Shown here one piece after another: positions 1-10,440 of a DNA stretch of 64,000 nt (its first letter is position 1; each line of letters starts with the position of its first letter). Under the pieces are notes generated by a model. That model was not told the DNA's origin. It made no database searches and saw nothing but the letters and a program-made list of their open reading frames with translations. The position numbers were made by a program, and so were the translations under genes. Source of the DNA: Dolomedes plantarius (Eukaryota > Arthropoda > Arachnida > Araneae > Dolomedidae); contig OU015491.1 in the NCBI GenBank assembly GCA_907164885.2, positions 118,531,431 to 118,595,430 on the forward strand, read 5' to 3'.

Positions 1-1234
1 AATAGTTTACCGTTTTACATCTTACCCACGGAATTTCTTTAATTATTAACCAAGAGGAAATGGAACAACCAAATGCTTCTACATCAATTTATATTTTATG
101 AATAAAACAAGGAAACCATCCAGAACTTTATTTACAACTCCTCCCCTAAGCTTTTATGTAATGCTTCAAATCCATATCCAGATTAAATATTTAATGAAAA
201 ACATGCTTAATCTAATCTTTATGGAAATGTTTCATTAAATCTCACTCTGGAACCGCGCATTTCGCTTTCTGAGATAAACCGAGAAACCGAAACGAAAACT
301 ACTTACAAGAAACTTCCAGCTTGGCGATCGCCACGCATTCAACCGTCGCCAACCGCAACTTCTCTTTCGCGATCTGTTTTCTCCAAATTATTCCTCCACA
401 TGCAATCGTGGAAGAATGCAGCCGGGATATTGGCTGCACATTTCAGGCTATTTCTAGGCTGAGTTTGGTGTAAATTGTTATGTAAAAAGAGATGGACGGT
501 ATGAAAAATTTCTGACACTGGATTTTTCTTCGTCTAGAGAAACTTTTTACTAACATTCTAAAACATATATCATGATTTAAAAAAGGTGTTTTTTCCCCAG
601 AAGTTGAATTTTTTTGTGATTTTCCGCACCAAGTAAGAAAAATGTTGATATATGAGAGCTAATGAAGGACAATACTGAAGAGTGTTTTCATATATATTGA
701 TTAATGTGGATAATAATATACATGGAATCATTGCGTTATTTATGACAATCATTTCCGATATTACTTAATATCGGTACACAGTGAATAATATATATTATTG
801 TTAAGATGAAACAAATGCAGTTTAATTTATGCATTTATATATTTAAAGAGTATGCTATATATAAATTTAAATAATTTGTGGGGAAATTTTCCTTTTTATT
901 TAAAAATATCTACTGTCAATCAAGAAAATACTAATACTTAATAATCAACATTCTTTAAGAGAGATTGACGAAACATTAATGCTTTTAGAAGAATTCAATG
1001 TGAAATAATTTTTTATTGTAATATATGCCGGGCAATGAATTTTATGAACAGTTAACTATTCCTAATAATTTTCGCCATGTGAAAAGCTCCAGTCTATCAA
1101 GTATTACTACTACATAAACATTTTATGAGCATATATGCCTTGTATTAAACTATAACTATATTCTTGACCTTTTAACAAAAGCACTTTTATCAAAAGACTA
1201 CATCCACTCCTCTCTGGGGGCAAAAACTGATTAC
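1..1234. other. Upstream flank of receptor exon; no gene seen
   Basis: AT-rich sequence with one more GC-rich patch around 240-420 (several CpG-containing stretches). It could hold a 5' untranslated exon or promoter of the downstream receptor gene, but no TATA box, initiator or splice site stands out enough to call. No coding potential is recognised on either strand. Confidence 0.4.
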
Positions 1235-1904
1235 ATGATGTCAATCTTAAGCTGTTTTTTCTGTTTAATGACCGTCTTACTTAATATTGAAGTACATTCT
1301 AAAGAAATAAAACCCATCCGTCTGGCTGTATTAGCTCCAGACGATGATTCCTTGCCATTCTCCCTCCATAAAGTTCTTCCTGCGGTCTTGTATGCCGTGC
1401 GAACACTCTTAAGGCAAGGTGAGAGGCCAATGGAAGTTCTATATCGAGACACACAGTGTTCCTCGACTTACGGACCTTTGGCTGCTTTTTCATTGTATAA
1501 TTCTGGACTGGCTGATATATTTTTGGGCCCTCTCTGCCCGTATGTACTGGCACCAGTTGCACGTTACTCATCCGTCTGGGGGTTGCCCATACTGACAGCA
1601 GGAGGACAAAATGACAATTTCGACCACAAAGAACCCCATTACAGAATTCTCACCAGAATGAACGGATACTATTCCCAAATTGCGTCAATAGTTCTGCAGG
1701 TCCTACAAAAGTTTAATTGGAAGGTGGTTGCGCTTCTTTTCCACAACTACGAAGACAGGACTAAAGGAAATTCGAATTGTTATTTTACTCTCGGAGCTGT
1801 GTTCACTGCTCTTGGTAAACAGTCGTTCCACAGAGGTTTCGACGAGTTTAGCAAAACAATAGATTATAGGAAACTTCTCAAGGAAGTGACGCTGCATTCC
1901 AGAA
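1235..1904 (+). CDS. First coding exon of natriuretic-peptide-receptor-like protein
   Basis: This exon encodes 223 complete residues plus one base (phase 1). Residues 1-22 form a hydrophobic signal peptide ending near EVHS. From about residue 27 it follows the extracellular ligand-binding (ANF receptor) domain of natriuretic peptide receptors and receptor guanylate cyclases. DTQCSSTYGPLAA (72-84), FLGPLCPYVLAPVARYSSVW (96-115) and LPILTAGG (117-124) are family signatures. C75 and C101 match the disulfide pair of vertebrate receptors, and FNWKVVALLFHN (160-171) and GNSNCYF (178-184) are also conserved. ATG at 1235 is followed by a second in-frame ATG at 1238; either would give a signal peptide. 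The exon ends at a strong donor; reading through gives only two more codons and a stop. The rest of the receptor, including any transmembrane segment and cyclase or short tail, is not in the window. So membrane guanylate cyclase and clearance-type receptor cannot be told apart. Confidence 0.92.
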
Positions 1905-1910
1905 GTAAGT
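1905..1910 (+). other. 5' splice donor of receptor exon 1
   Basis: GTAAGT directly follows codon position 1 after residue R223. It matches the metazoan donor consensus, and homology to the receptor domain stops here. It defines the exon end and a phase-1 intron. Confidence 0.85.
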
Positions 1911-2286
1911 AAATCTATCAGTCGATGCTTATATTTTTGTGTCCATTCACATATTCATTTTGAAAGATCTTTTGGATTATATACACGAAAAAAATATGTA
2001 ATACTGATAAACATTCCAATAGTTTGCTTTTTAGGTTTTTAGAAGTTTTTATGGGGAATTTTTATTTTATATATGCTGAGATTTAATATAAATATATATT
2101 GTATAATGTAGAAAACATTAATAATTCAGTAGATATTAGCATTAATTTTATTTATCGGAAATTTTCTAATATTTGCTTAAAACCAGTAACCTGATGGAAA
2201 TCGCAAATTCATCTATGCTCGGTATTTTAAGATATAAAAGTAGCCCACTATTCAAATGATTTTATAGTCTTAGTAAAAATCATCAA

Positions 2287-2992
2287 TCTATATATATAAA
2301 ACAGTTTCGTAACTGACTGACTTATTGACTGACTGACTGACTCACAGACATACAACGCACAGACCAAAACGCTGGACCTAAATGGCTGAAATTTTGCATG
2401 GCGATTCTTCTTATAGTGTAGGGATGCACTAAGAAAGATTTTTGAAAAATTCTTCTTAGATAGTTTAGAATTAAATTTTTTAGCCATTTTAGTAACTTTT
2501 TTAAAGTTTGCATTTAAAATAATAATTTGAGGGTTATAAAATTTATATCACGAGAAAGATCCTAAAAATTCTTTTAAAATGATATCTTTTTCGAATCTTT
2601 ACCTCCATTCTCTGATTTTTGGTAAATTTTTAACGATTAATTTTTAAAATTTAATTTATTAAATGTTGATCACGTGATTTCTTTTTCTGGTACTTAAAAT
2701 AAATTTATCGTCACGTGTATAACAACTGAATAGACAAAAAAATTTTTTTTCTTCCTAATGCGGCAGACGATTGGACATTATCCAAAAGAATATTAAAATA
2801 CAGTAAAAGATATTATGTTCCTCAAACTGTACTATATTAACTGTACTATATTCTTTAGCATGTCCTATTAGATTTAATTTGAATATTTTCTTCTACATTA
2901 TTTTGTATATAAAAATATCTCTTACGATTTTTTTTATAAATATATTTTTTTTGTTTTTTTTACATCAATTGTATACATTGATCGTCGTATTT

Positions 2993-3078
<86 letters not shown>

Positions 3079-3150
3079 CATTAATTGCATACATTGACCG
3101 TTGTATTTAATTTGAATGTACTCCGTAGCAAAGTGCGGGTTTTCAGCTAG
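2287..3150 (+). mobile_element. Helitron-like repeat, copy 1 (family A)
   Basis: The element begins TCTATATATATAAAACAG and ends with CTAG, and sits between A (2286) and T (3151), the target pattern of Helitrons. Just before the CTAG end there is a short hairpin (CCG..CGG around 3123-3139). It carries no open frame and is a non-autonomous repeat. Seven related copies lie in the window. A (TA)n tract at 3000-3076 is embedded and flanked by two copies of a short unit resembling GCATACATTGACCGTTG. Assignment to Helitrons is inferred from ends and target only; no Rep/helicase is present. Confidence 0.6.
3000..3076. repeat. (TA)n microsatellite inside Helitron-like copy 1
   Basis: Uninterrupted TA dinucleotides, about 38 units, inside the 2287-3150 repeat. 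Confidence 0.97.
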
Positions 3151-3151
3151 T

Positions 3152-6026
3152 ATGATATATAAATAAAATTTTTATTAAGTAGATTTGTGAAAAAAAAATT
3201 TACAAACTCACGACAATTATTTGTCTCCTCGAAGAAAACAATTTTTATTAAACGTTTGACTATTATAAAACATTAGATTTTTACTTTCTGATTTAGTTTG
3301 CTTTAACGTATAAAAATTACTACAGAGAAATTTCACTTGTTTGAATGAAACTGACTTTTATTACACAATGTGTGAGTGTATATATATATTGAGCATTATT
3401 AATGACAGTATTTTACAGTGTTCAATCAATTAATATAATCAAGTTTAAAACGCATGATTATATATTAATTGATACAGATTAAAATAGGCAATTGGGTTTA
3501 CCAATTTAGAGTGAACGTTTTCAAAATGTTGAAATTTAAGGATTGCCTCTCCAGGAATTTTTAACTTACTAAACATAGAATTATTTTATTACAACTTTCC
3601 TTTATTAATGTCTGGAAAGATGGTATCTTCATTCATTAAAACACAAGATTGCTTGATTTTCCTTTAAAGATAACTTTATTGTGTGTCATAAAATATTGAT
3701 ATTACTTGTTGATTCAACGTATAAAAACAGATTTTTATATAATGCATGTTAAGGGAGAATTTTTTTATTCCGGAAAAAACCAAGTGGTGTTTTACACCCC
3801 GCAGTGGAAGTATAATTTCTTGTATAACCAAAGATATTCTTAATAGTTTTAATACCCTGCAGTAAATCAATGAAATTTTAACGTGTTAATCAGCTATATT
3901 GAGGTGACTGTAATTTATACCAAAGTCTGCAACAATATTTGGAAGTTACTGTCTTTACAAGGAACTTCCGGAAAACAAGAAAATATTTAATGAAAACTGA
4001 AGATTAAATTAAAAGCATTTTGTTTGTAATTTAATAATTATTCCCGGCTTTGACATAATAGAGATTATAAAATGAACTATTTCATGTCTAAACATTTTGA
4101 ATAAAAATGCATTTCACAAGTTCCGCTTTTCTCCATGAAATCAGTGTCGCAGAATACTAAAAGCAAACTCTAACAGGTTTCGTCAAGTGTTGGAGGATTT
4201 AATGTAGTTTTTAAATTCCTCTGATTTTCCTTTTTTAATCACATAAAATTTTAAAAATCCAGTAAAGTACAATAAACCTTCAAATCCTTGTATTTTTGCA
4301 ATAATTTTTTACTTTGTACCCTCTTTGTATTTCTATTTTCATATCAGTTCTATGAATCGATTGAAATCTAACTTGCCTTATAGAAATTGCGACAATTTAT
4401 TTCACGTAAAATCTCCCCAGAACTCCATCTTGAAGTTGGTTTTCCTTTTTAACTGCTTAAAAACCTCCTAGATGATTTTGCAATCAGATTTTGCCGCATC
4501 CCCTGCAATGGCATTCTTAAAACTTAAAAAGTAAATTTATGCACAGTTTATTTCTTACTTTTATAATCAATTGTTTATTATGCTTATATTTTATTTTTTT
4601 ACAGACGTTAAAGGTCAACGCCCCACCGTAGTAATAAAACTACGATTGCCTAAAATGTTGTATATTTGCTTAAAATGATAACTTGTATTAAGTTCCTAGT
4701 TAAGTTAGAATGGAAAGCCATGTCTCATTAGTAATTCATTATTCTTCAAGTTTTGACTTATTAACCCTGCGATAGCGTTGAGAGCTTAATGATACTTATT
4801 TGAAGCTGGTTTCAACATATTAAACAAGCATTCCATAATATAGGAGCTTGTTTTGGGCTAAGGACGGTCAAGATAAGTCACAGAATGTAGATAAATTCCC
4901 ATCTATTATCTTACTTTATTAAAAATTCAATTTTTATTTTTGAAAGTGGCTATGAATGTTGGCATCTTAGAAAGAGGATAATATTAACTTTAGTGAATTC
5001 GGAAGCTAAGTAAAACAAATTTCTTACTAGAATAGCAAGAATCTCGCAGTTTTTGATTAGCGTTCCGAATACATATCATAAACAAAAATAAATTAAAAAA
5101 TTCCTCTGAGACCGAATACGTAAATAGCACAGTGTAGCAAAGTTATGTGTGTCTGTATCAGGAAAACAAATACGAAGAAAAATTTCTTTGTCGTCATATT
5201 TGCGATGGGAGATGTGTAAAAATAAATAAATGCGAGACTTGGCGTAATTTATATATCTGTTAAATACCCCAATTTACCTTTAAAATAGCTCCATTTTCAT
5301 ATTCTTCTTAGAAGTTATACTTGTTTGCAATATTCTATTCGAATTTGCAAGTTCATTTAAAATAGTTAATATTTGTAAAGTGTCACATTATTTACTGTTT
5401 GATAGAATTTTTCTTGTTCTGACAATAATCAGTATTTTAAATCGTTATATTTAAACAAGTTACTGATTCAGAAATCCATTTTCATAGAAAAAAGTATCCT
5501 TTATTATTAAACTTCCAATATAATATCTTCTAAAAATGTAAAGGTGGAATTAACGAGACTGAATAGATAGCATTGTCATGCATATTTTATTGCGACAATT
5601 CTTCAATGCTGACTTTATTCAATTGCATACGATATTTTATTACGACAATCATTGAGGTACTCATTGGAGGAAAAATTTATCAGATCATTTGTTTTATGGA
5701 AGTACGTAGTATAAAATTTTATAGGGACAGTTTTAAGTTTTAGTATAATGGACAAGGATCTAAGCAGCAATATCAATTGGAAAAAAGTCGAAACTTGTTA
5801 CTTGCTTGCTCCCCGTGATCTATTATTAATGAAATACATTACAGGTTTAGTAAGTTGGGATTTAATATGGATGGTTGATTAGCTCTTTGATTTAGAATTT
5901 TGGGTTCCAAATCAAAAATCATCTCTTGAAACATGACGTCTTTAGTTGTTGTTGCCTTCAGTTTAAAACTGATTCCAACCTTCAATTACCTTCAGTTTAA
6001 AACTGATTTATATATACACTCTACGT
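3152..6026. other. AT-rich non-coding stretch
   Basis: No credible exon, RNA gene or classifiable repeat seen on either strand. It probably belongs to intron 1 of the receptor gene. Confidence 0.5.
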
Positions 6027-6027
6027 A

Positions 6028-6712
6028 CAGTAAGTGACTAATCTATTATGGCCACCTACTCAGTACATCGTTGGGCGACCTTTTGCTCTCAACACTGCGG
6101 CGATTTTCCTTGACATGAACTCGGTGAAATGTAAGAAGATGGTTTTAGGAATCTGCTTAAAGAAATCTGAGATAATAAACGATGAACTGCACCGTCCCGT
6201 TCTCCAATATTTGATGGCTTTGGATCCAGATGATTAATGCTTCTTTCGGACTGGTTTCGTAAATGCTTATTTGAATTGAGATATGGGGGTTGGGGAGGCC
6301 AATAATTCAAGGAGACGTCTCCGTCAGGGTCTTCAAACCATCCAGAGACAATGGGATCTTTATGACACGGAATGTTGTCCGGCAGGATGTATCTATATTC
6401 ATTAGCTTAAATCATGAACATAACTAGATATACTTAATCAGGGGCAATATTTAAAATACCTTTTGGCAATCATGAGTTCATCCCGAATCTTTAATATGTG
6501 GCCCAAATAATGTTTTGAAAACCAACTCTCAAGCGTTGCGTCCACCAGCTTGAAGTGTTGTGGCAGTGCTATTAGGGTCCATGCTTCCGTGCTGTTTTCT
6601 CAATATTTGCACCTTGATATCTGAATGATGTAGATGAAAACGTGATTCCTCGGACTGCATTATCCTTTTCCATTTGTTTACTTCTCCACTAATGTGATGT
6701 TACGCGAATTAG
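6028..6712 (-). pseudogene. Degenerate Tc1-like transposase relic
   Basis: Minus-strand translation in shifting frames gives typical Tc1 transposase blocks in the right order. These are KWKRIMQSEESRFHLHHSD (first catalytic region, D replaced by E in SEES) and LRKQHGSMDPNSTATTLQAG. Then come a D2-like DNIPCHKDPIVSGWF block, WPPQPPYLNSNKHL in place of the usual WPP.SPDLNPIEHL (catalytic E lost to K), and a C-terminal SRKIAAVLRAKGRPTMY. The plus-strand left end CAGTAAGTGACTAATC next to TA (6026-6027) looks like a Tc1 terminal repeat followed by TTATGGCCACC. Several stops and frameshifts make it dead. The N-terminal half and the other terminus are not recognisable. Confidence 0.75.
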
Positions 6713-6733
6713 ATATGTTTCCTCTTGTTAGCA

Positions 6734-6839
6734 GTAGACATTAGAAGCTATTGAACAGGCCGTTGGCATCAATACCGTATAAGGTGTAACATGCCACACA
6801 GCCATGGGAGTTGGTAGCTCAATAGCTTCTAACATCTAC
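6734..6839. repeat. Imperfect inverted repeat (hairpin)
   Basis: Arms 6734-6756 and 6817-6839 are reverse complements at about 20 of 23 positions (core TTAGAAGCTATTGA) around a 60-nt loop. It lies just beyond the Tc1 relic and could be part of that element or a small fold-back repeat. Confidence 0.6.
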
Positions 6840-7061
6840 AATCACTCCATGTTAGAAGACAAGGCCATTAAACATAGTTTTTAAGCCATTCTTTCACAAG
6901 TAGTACACACCAATCTTTATAATCATTCACAATTCCCTATTATACCAAACATACCCTCTGGCAGTAACAGCGTACGTCATAGTCCATTTGAGCAAAATTG
7001 TCAGTTGGTCATAAGAACTTCACAACTCAGCGTGTTTACATACGCACACACACACCCAAGT

Positions 7062-7065
7062 ATAT

Positions 7066-7132
<67 letters not shown>

Positions 7133-7156
7133 CTGTGTGTGTGTGTGTGTGTGTGT
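7062..7156. repeat. Compound (TA)n(TG)n microsatellite
   Basis: TA repeat from about 7062 passes into a TG repeat at 7123, with one interruption (TCTG) near 7132. Confidence 0.95.
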
Positions 7157-7278
7157 ATACTTGACGGGGTTGATGTTTCCTGTCATAATTCCTTTGAAGC
7201 AGTCATCATCTTTTAGCATTGGTGGTGAGTGGTAAAATTAGAATAATATCAGTCCATACTTTAAACTAATTTAGTTTA

Positions 7279-7495
7279 TTACTGTTCATGTGAACCAAAG
7301 CTCCTACTCAGCTCATTCAGTTTTTGCCATTTCGTTTTTAGAGACGCGGCGAACACACGTCCGTCGGCATTGACTTTTATCCCGTGCTCTGCCAATTTCG
7401 AGGTCAAAACCGCGTGTCCACTCTCCCAGCACATGCACAGAGCCCAATATAGAATTTTCTCGAACTTTCTTTTCGCGCCCACTCCTGTACATGAT
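7279..7495 (-). CDS. Possible terminal exon, unrecognised
   Basis: On the minus strand a pyrimidine-rich TTTATTTTTAG acceptor precedes an open frame of about 72 codons starting at 7495 in a more GC-rich patch. It ends with TAA at 7279, followed at once by an AATAAA-like hexamer. The peptide contains CWESGHAVLTSKLAEHGIKV and VNADGRVFAASLKTKWQKLN and is lysine-rich. I do not recognise the family. It may be a real last exon of a minus-strand gene, a remnant of an unknown element, or chance. The GC difference from its surroundings and the clean acceptor are the only support. Confidence 0.22.
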
Positions 7496-7693
7496 CTAAA
7501 AATAAATTATCTCTACGAGACTCCCTTCCACCGTGAATCGAATGTCAATCTCCAAACGGGGAAAATGACCTACTTTTCTACCCGTGCGTCTGGAAATATG
7601 AAACCTAGTGGTTTTTTCGCGCCACGAAAATGAATTAATCCCTAAGCCCCCTTTAAATTTAACTTAATTATTCCTTTCCCAATTAATTTCTTC

Positions 7694-7702
<9 letters not shown>

Positions 7703-7736
<34 letters not shown>
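7703..7736. repeat. (TA)n tract, left flank of Tc1 element
   Basis: TA repeat directly abutting the left end of the 7739-9017 transposon. The same repeat continues on the right side from 9018, so the element landed inside one microsatellite. Confidence 0.95.
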
Positions 7737-7738
<2 letters not shown>

Positions 7739-7741
<3 letters not shown>

Positions 7742-9014
7742 TCATGGACAAAAAAATTAGCGCACCAAGAAGGAGTCGTCAAAATGAAACGAAATTTTAC
7801 ATACGTAATGACTACTTTGATATAAGTAAATGATAAAAAAATCAAAGAAAAATGATAATTTATTTCATAGAAAAAGGCAAAAGAACGGAGGAGTTAATAC
7901 TCCGTTGGACCCCCTCTAGCGCGAATGCACGATGCGATACGATCGGGCATTGAGTCATACAAGTTCTGTATGATGTCTTGAGACATTTCGTTCCATATTT
8001 GCTGTAACCTTGCCTCTAGTTCATTCAAACTCGTGGGATGCTCAACTCGTCGTTCCAAATGATCCCAGATATGCTCGATTGGAGACAAATCTGGAGATCG
8101 GGCAGGCCAAGGAAGGGTAGTAACAGTGCGGAGACAGTCTTGTGACACCCTTGCCGTATGAGGCCGAGCATTGTCTTGTTGAAAATGGCTCCTGGGAGCC
8201 GTTGCATGAGTGGCAACACATGTCGTTGCAGGATTTCATGAACATACCGCTGGGCTGTCATGGTGCCGCGGAACAATACTAGGGGTGACCGTGTATTGTA
8301 GGCAATGGCACCCCATACCATCACACCAGCTGTGGGAGCGATGTGTCGCTTTACAGCAAAGGAAGGATTGAAGCGTTCACCACGGGCTCTCCACACACGA
8401 ACACGATTGTCATCACTGCCGAGATTGAATCTGGATTCGTCGGTAAAGACGACCTGGTTCCATTCCGATGCAGTCCAGTTTCCTCGTGCGCGGCAAAATT
8501 CCAAATGGAGGCGTCGATGGGTGGGCGTCAAGGGCAGCACACGTAATGGGCGCCGCGATACCAAATGTCCTTCAGACAGGCGCCTTCGTATGGTTCGAGA
8601 AGACATAGAGGCCATGACATCTCTCGGGTCCACTGGTCCCAACACCTCCTCACAACACAATCAGAGTGGCCTAATTGACGAGCTACTCGCCTAGCTGACC
8701 ACCCAGCTTCCATCATCCCGACGATTCTCCCCCTCTCAAACTGCGACAACTGCTTATATTGTCTTCGAACACGGCGTAATGGCATGTCTATCTCAGCTCT
8801 TCCTTTGTAAATGATTCAGCACACTCAAACAAGCTTTGGTTACCTGTTTTATACTCCACAGAGTACGATGTACAACGCCCTCTACCGGCTATACGTAATG
8901 CGCAATCACGCTGCATTTCTAATCATTTGCATATCTCCCCGACATGTACCTTCATTGCAAGTTTCGTTACGATACCGCAATTATTTCTTGGTGCGCTAAT
9001 TTTTTTGTCCATGA

Positions 9015-9017
<3 letters not shown>
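7739..9017 (-). mobile_element. Tc1-like transposon with CACT ends, DD32E
   Basis: Terminal inverted repeats of about 33 bp are essentially perfect; each starts CACTCATGGACAAAAAAATT and runs on to GCGCACCAAGAA. The right flank is TA; the left flank reads CA between the TA tract and the end, probably a mutated TA. At 1279 bp it is slightly short because the transposase gene carries an internal deletion. The gene runs on the minus strand. Confidence 0.9.
7894..8785 (-). pseudogene. Tc1-like transposase, deleted and frameshifted
   Basis: The N-terminus has a helix-turn-helix (QLSQFERGRIVGMMEAGW...VARQLGHS) up to RRCWDQWTRE. The frame then jumps near 8615 to SSRTIRRRLSEGHL. In the two Tc1 transposases at 15.4 and 25.6 kb about 50-55 residues, including the GRPR-like linker, separate the same landmarks (LWNRF and SSQTV). 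So an internal deletion has removed the linker and second helix-turn-helix. The first catalytic D is in VVFTDESRF. A one-base shift near 8190 leads to FQQDNARPHTARVSQD (D2) and SPDLSPIEHIWD (E), with 32 residues between D2 and E. It ends IRARGGPTEY, a typical Tc1 C-terminus. All three catalytic residues survive, but the protein cannot be made intact. Confidence 0.9.

Positions 9018-9085
<68 letters not shown>
9018..9085. repeat. (TA)n tract, right flank of Tc1 element
   Basis: Pure TA repeat between the Tc1 right terminus and the CTAG end of the next repeat at 9086. Confidence 0.95.
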
Positions 9086-9086
<1 letters not shown>

Positions 9087-10401
9087 TAGCATTATTGCCC
9101 GGCGATGCCCGGGTAGTTATATAGATATAAAAATTTTGATGCATTCCATCAAAAAAATACTGGGCTGCACCCCTCGCTCTTCATGTTCACCTGGCTAGAC
9201 AGATTGCGCTTAGCGCGTTTCTACTGAAATGATATACAAACAATAAGAAAGAAAGAAACTTTGAGCTTGCGGACCTTCGTCTGATTATACGTCTGATTTT
9301 ATTGAGAATTAATAACACAGTGTTGCGTGATTCTCACGGTTGGATTGAATAAGTTTACTGCTTAATTATATTTGTTAGATGCTGTTTAATAGATTTAATT
9401 AGATTTGTTTGATCCACTGTTTAATTCGAAATAAGTTTTATAATTAACATTTGCCTTTATTATTATTTTTCCCTTAAAAGCTCAGTTTGTTCCACAACAC
9501 CCAAGAGACGCACTTTTTTCTACATCACCCAAGAGGTAAAGTGCAAGATACATTATCCCCTTTATTTATTCAAAGTAAGGCGCGATTTCACATGAAGCGT
9601 ATTTTCCTTACTTTGATGATTCGGTTCTTTATTGTCGACAGGCCAAATACTGTTGAAAAAGCGAATTGTAATTCGATTTTTAATTTTCCTAAGGCCAAAA
9701 ACCGTAGAAAATGCAAATTGTAAATCGGTTCAAGCGATGAGAAAAACTGCAAATAACAAAGGACAAAAAGCAGAGCCGGGAAAGTTGTGTTAAAACATAC
9801 TAATTTGAACTGCATTCTTAAAAAACTCCCACCTCAGTTAGTCTAGAGGTTAAATTTTATCTTTTACCGTATTTTAATATTTATTTTGTCAATTTATTTC
9901 ATTGTTATGCACGTAACGCAAAATTAATTTAAAGTATCACAAAAAGAAAAGAAACCAAGTGATCAGCATTTCATAAATTACATTATAAAAATTAATCTTT
10001 AAAAATTCACCAAAAATCGGAAAAGGGAGGTAGGTAAATATTCGAAAAAGATTTCGTTTTAAAGGAATTTTTATGATACTTCTCGTGATATAAATTTTAT
10101 AACCCTCGGATTATCATTGTAAATGCAAACTTAAAAAATTAGATAAACAGCTTAAAAATTTAATTTTAAAAAATCGAAGAATTTTTCAAAAATCTTTCTC
10201 AGTTTACCCCTCCACTATAAACTCCACTATAGAAGAATCACCATGCAAAATTTCAGCTCTTTATGTCCAACGGTTTGGACTGTGCGTTATCTGTCAGTTA
10301 GTCAGTCAGTTAGGCAAGGCCAAATTTATTACCATGAATCTCTGAATTACCATGAGTGAAACAGTCTATCATTCTATAGCGGACAAACAAACAGACAAGC
10401 T

Positions 10402-10437
<36 letters not shown>
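9086..10437 (-). mobile_element. Chimeric Helitron-like repeat (family B ends, family A core)
   Basis: The left end is CTAG (minus-strand 3' end) followed by a GC-rich hairpin, GCCCGGCGATGCCCGGG, differing from the family A end. The right end runs through TGTTTGTTTGTC-like sequence into TA repeats (10404-10437), giving a TATATA start on the minus strand. Between about 9796 and 10313 the sequence is clearly the family A core in reverse: TAATTTGAA..., CACGTGAT-like region, CCATGCAAAATTTCAG, GTCAGTCAGTTA. No coding capacity is seen. Confidence 0.5.
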
Positions 10438-10439
<2 letters not shown>

Positions 10440-10440
10440 C

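Noticed and set aside
8305..8694. Plus-strand open frame opposite the Tc1 transposase
   Set aside because: Antisense shadow of the minus-strand transposase pseudogene.
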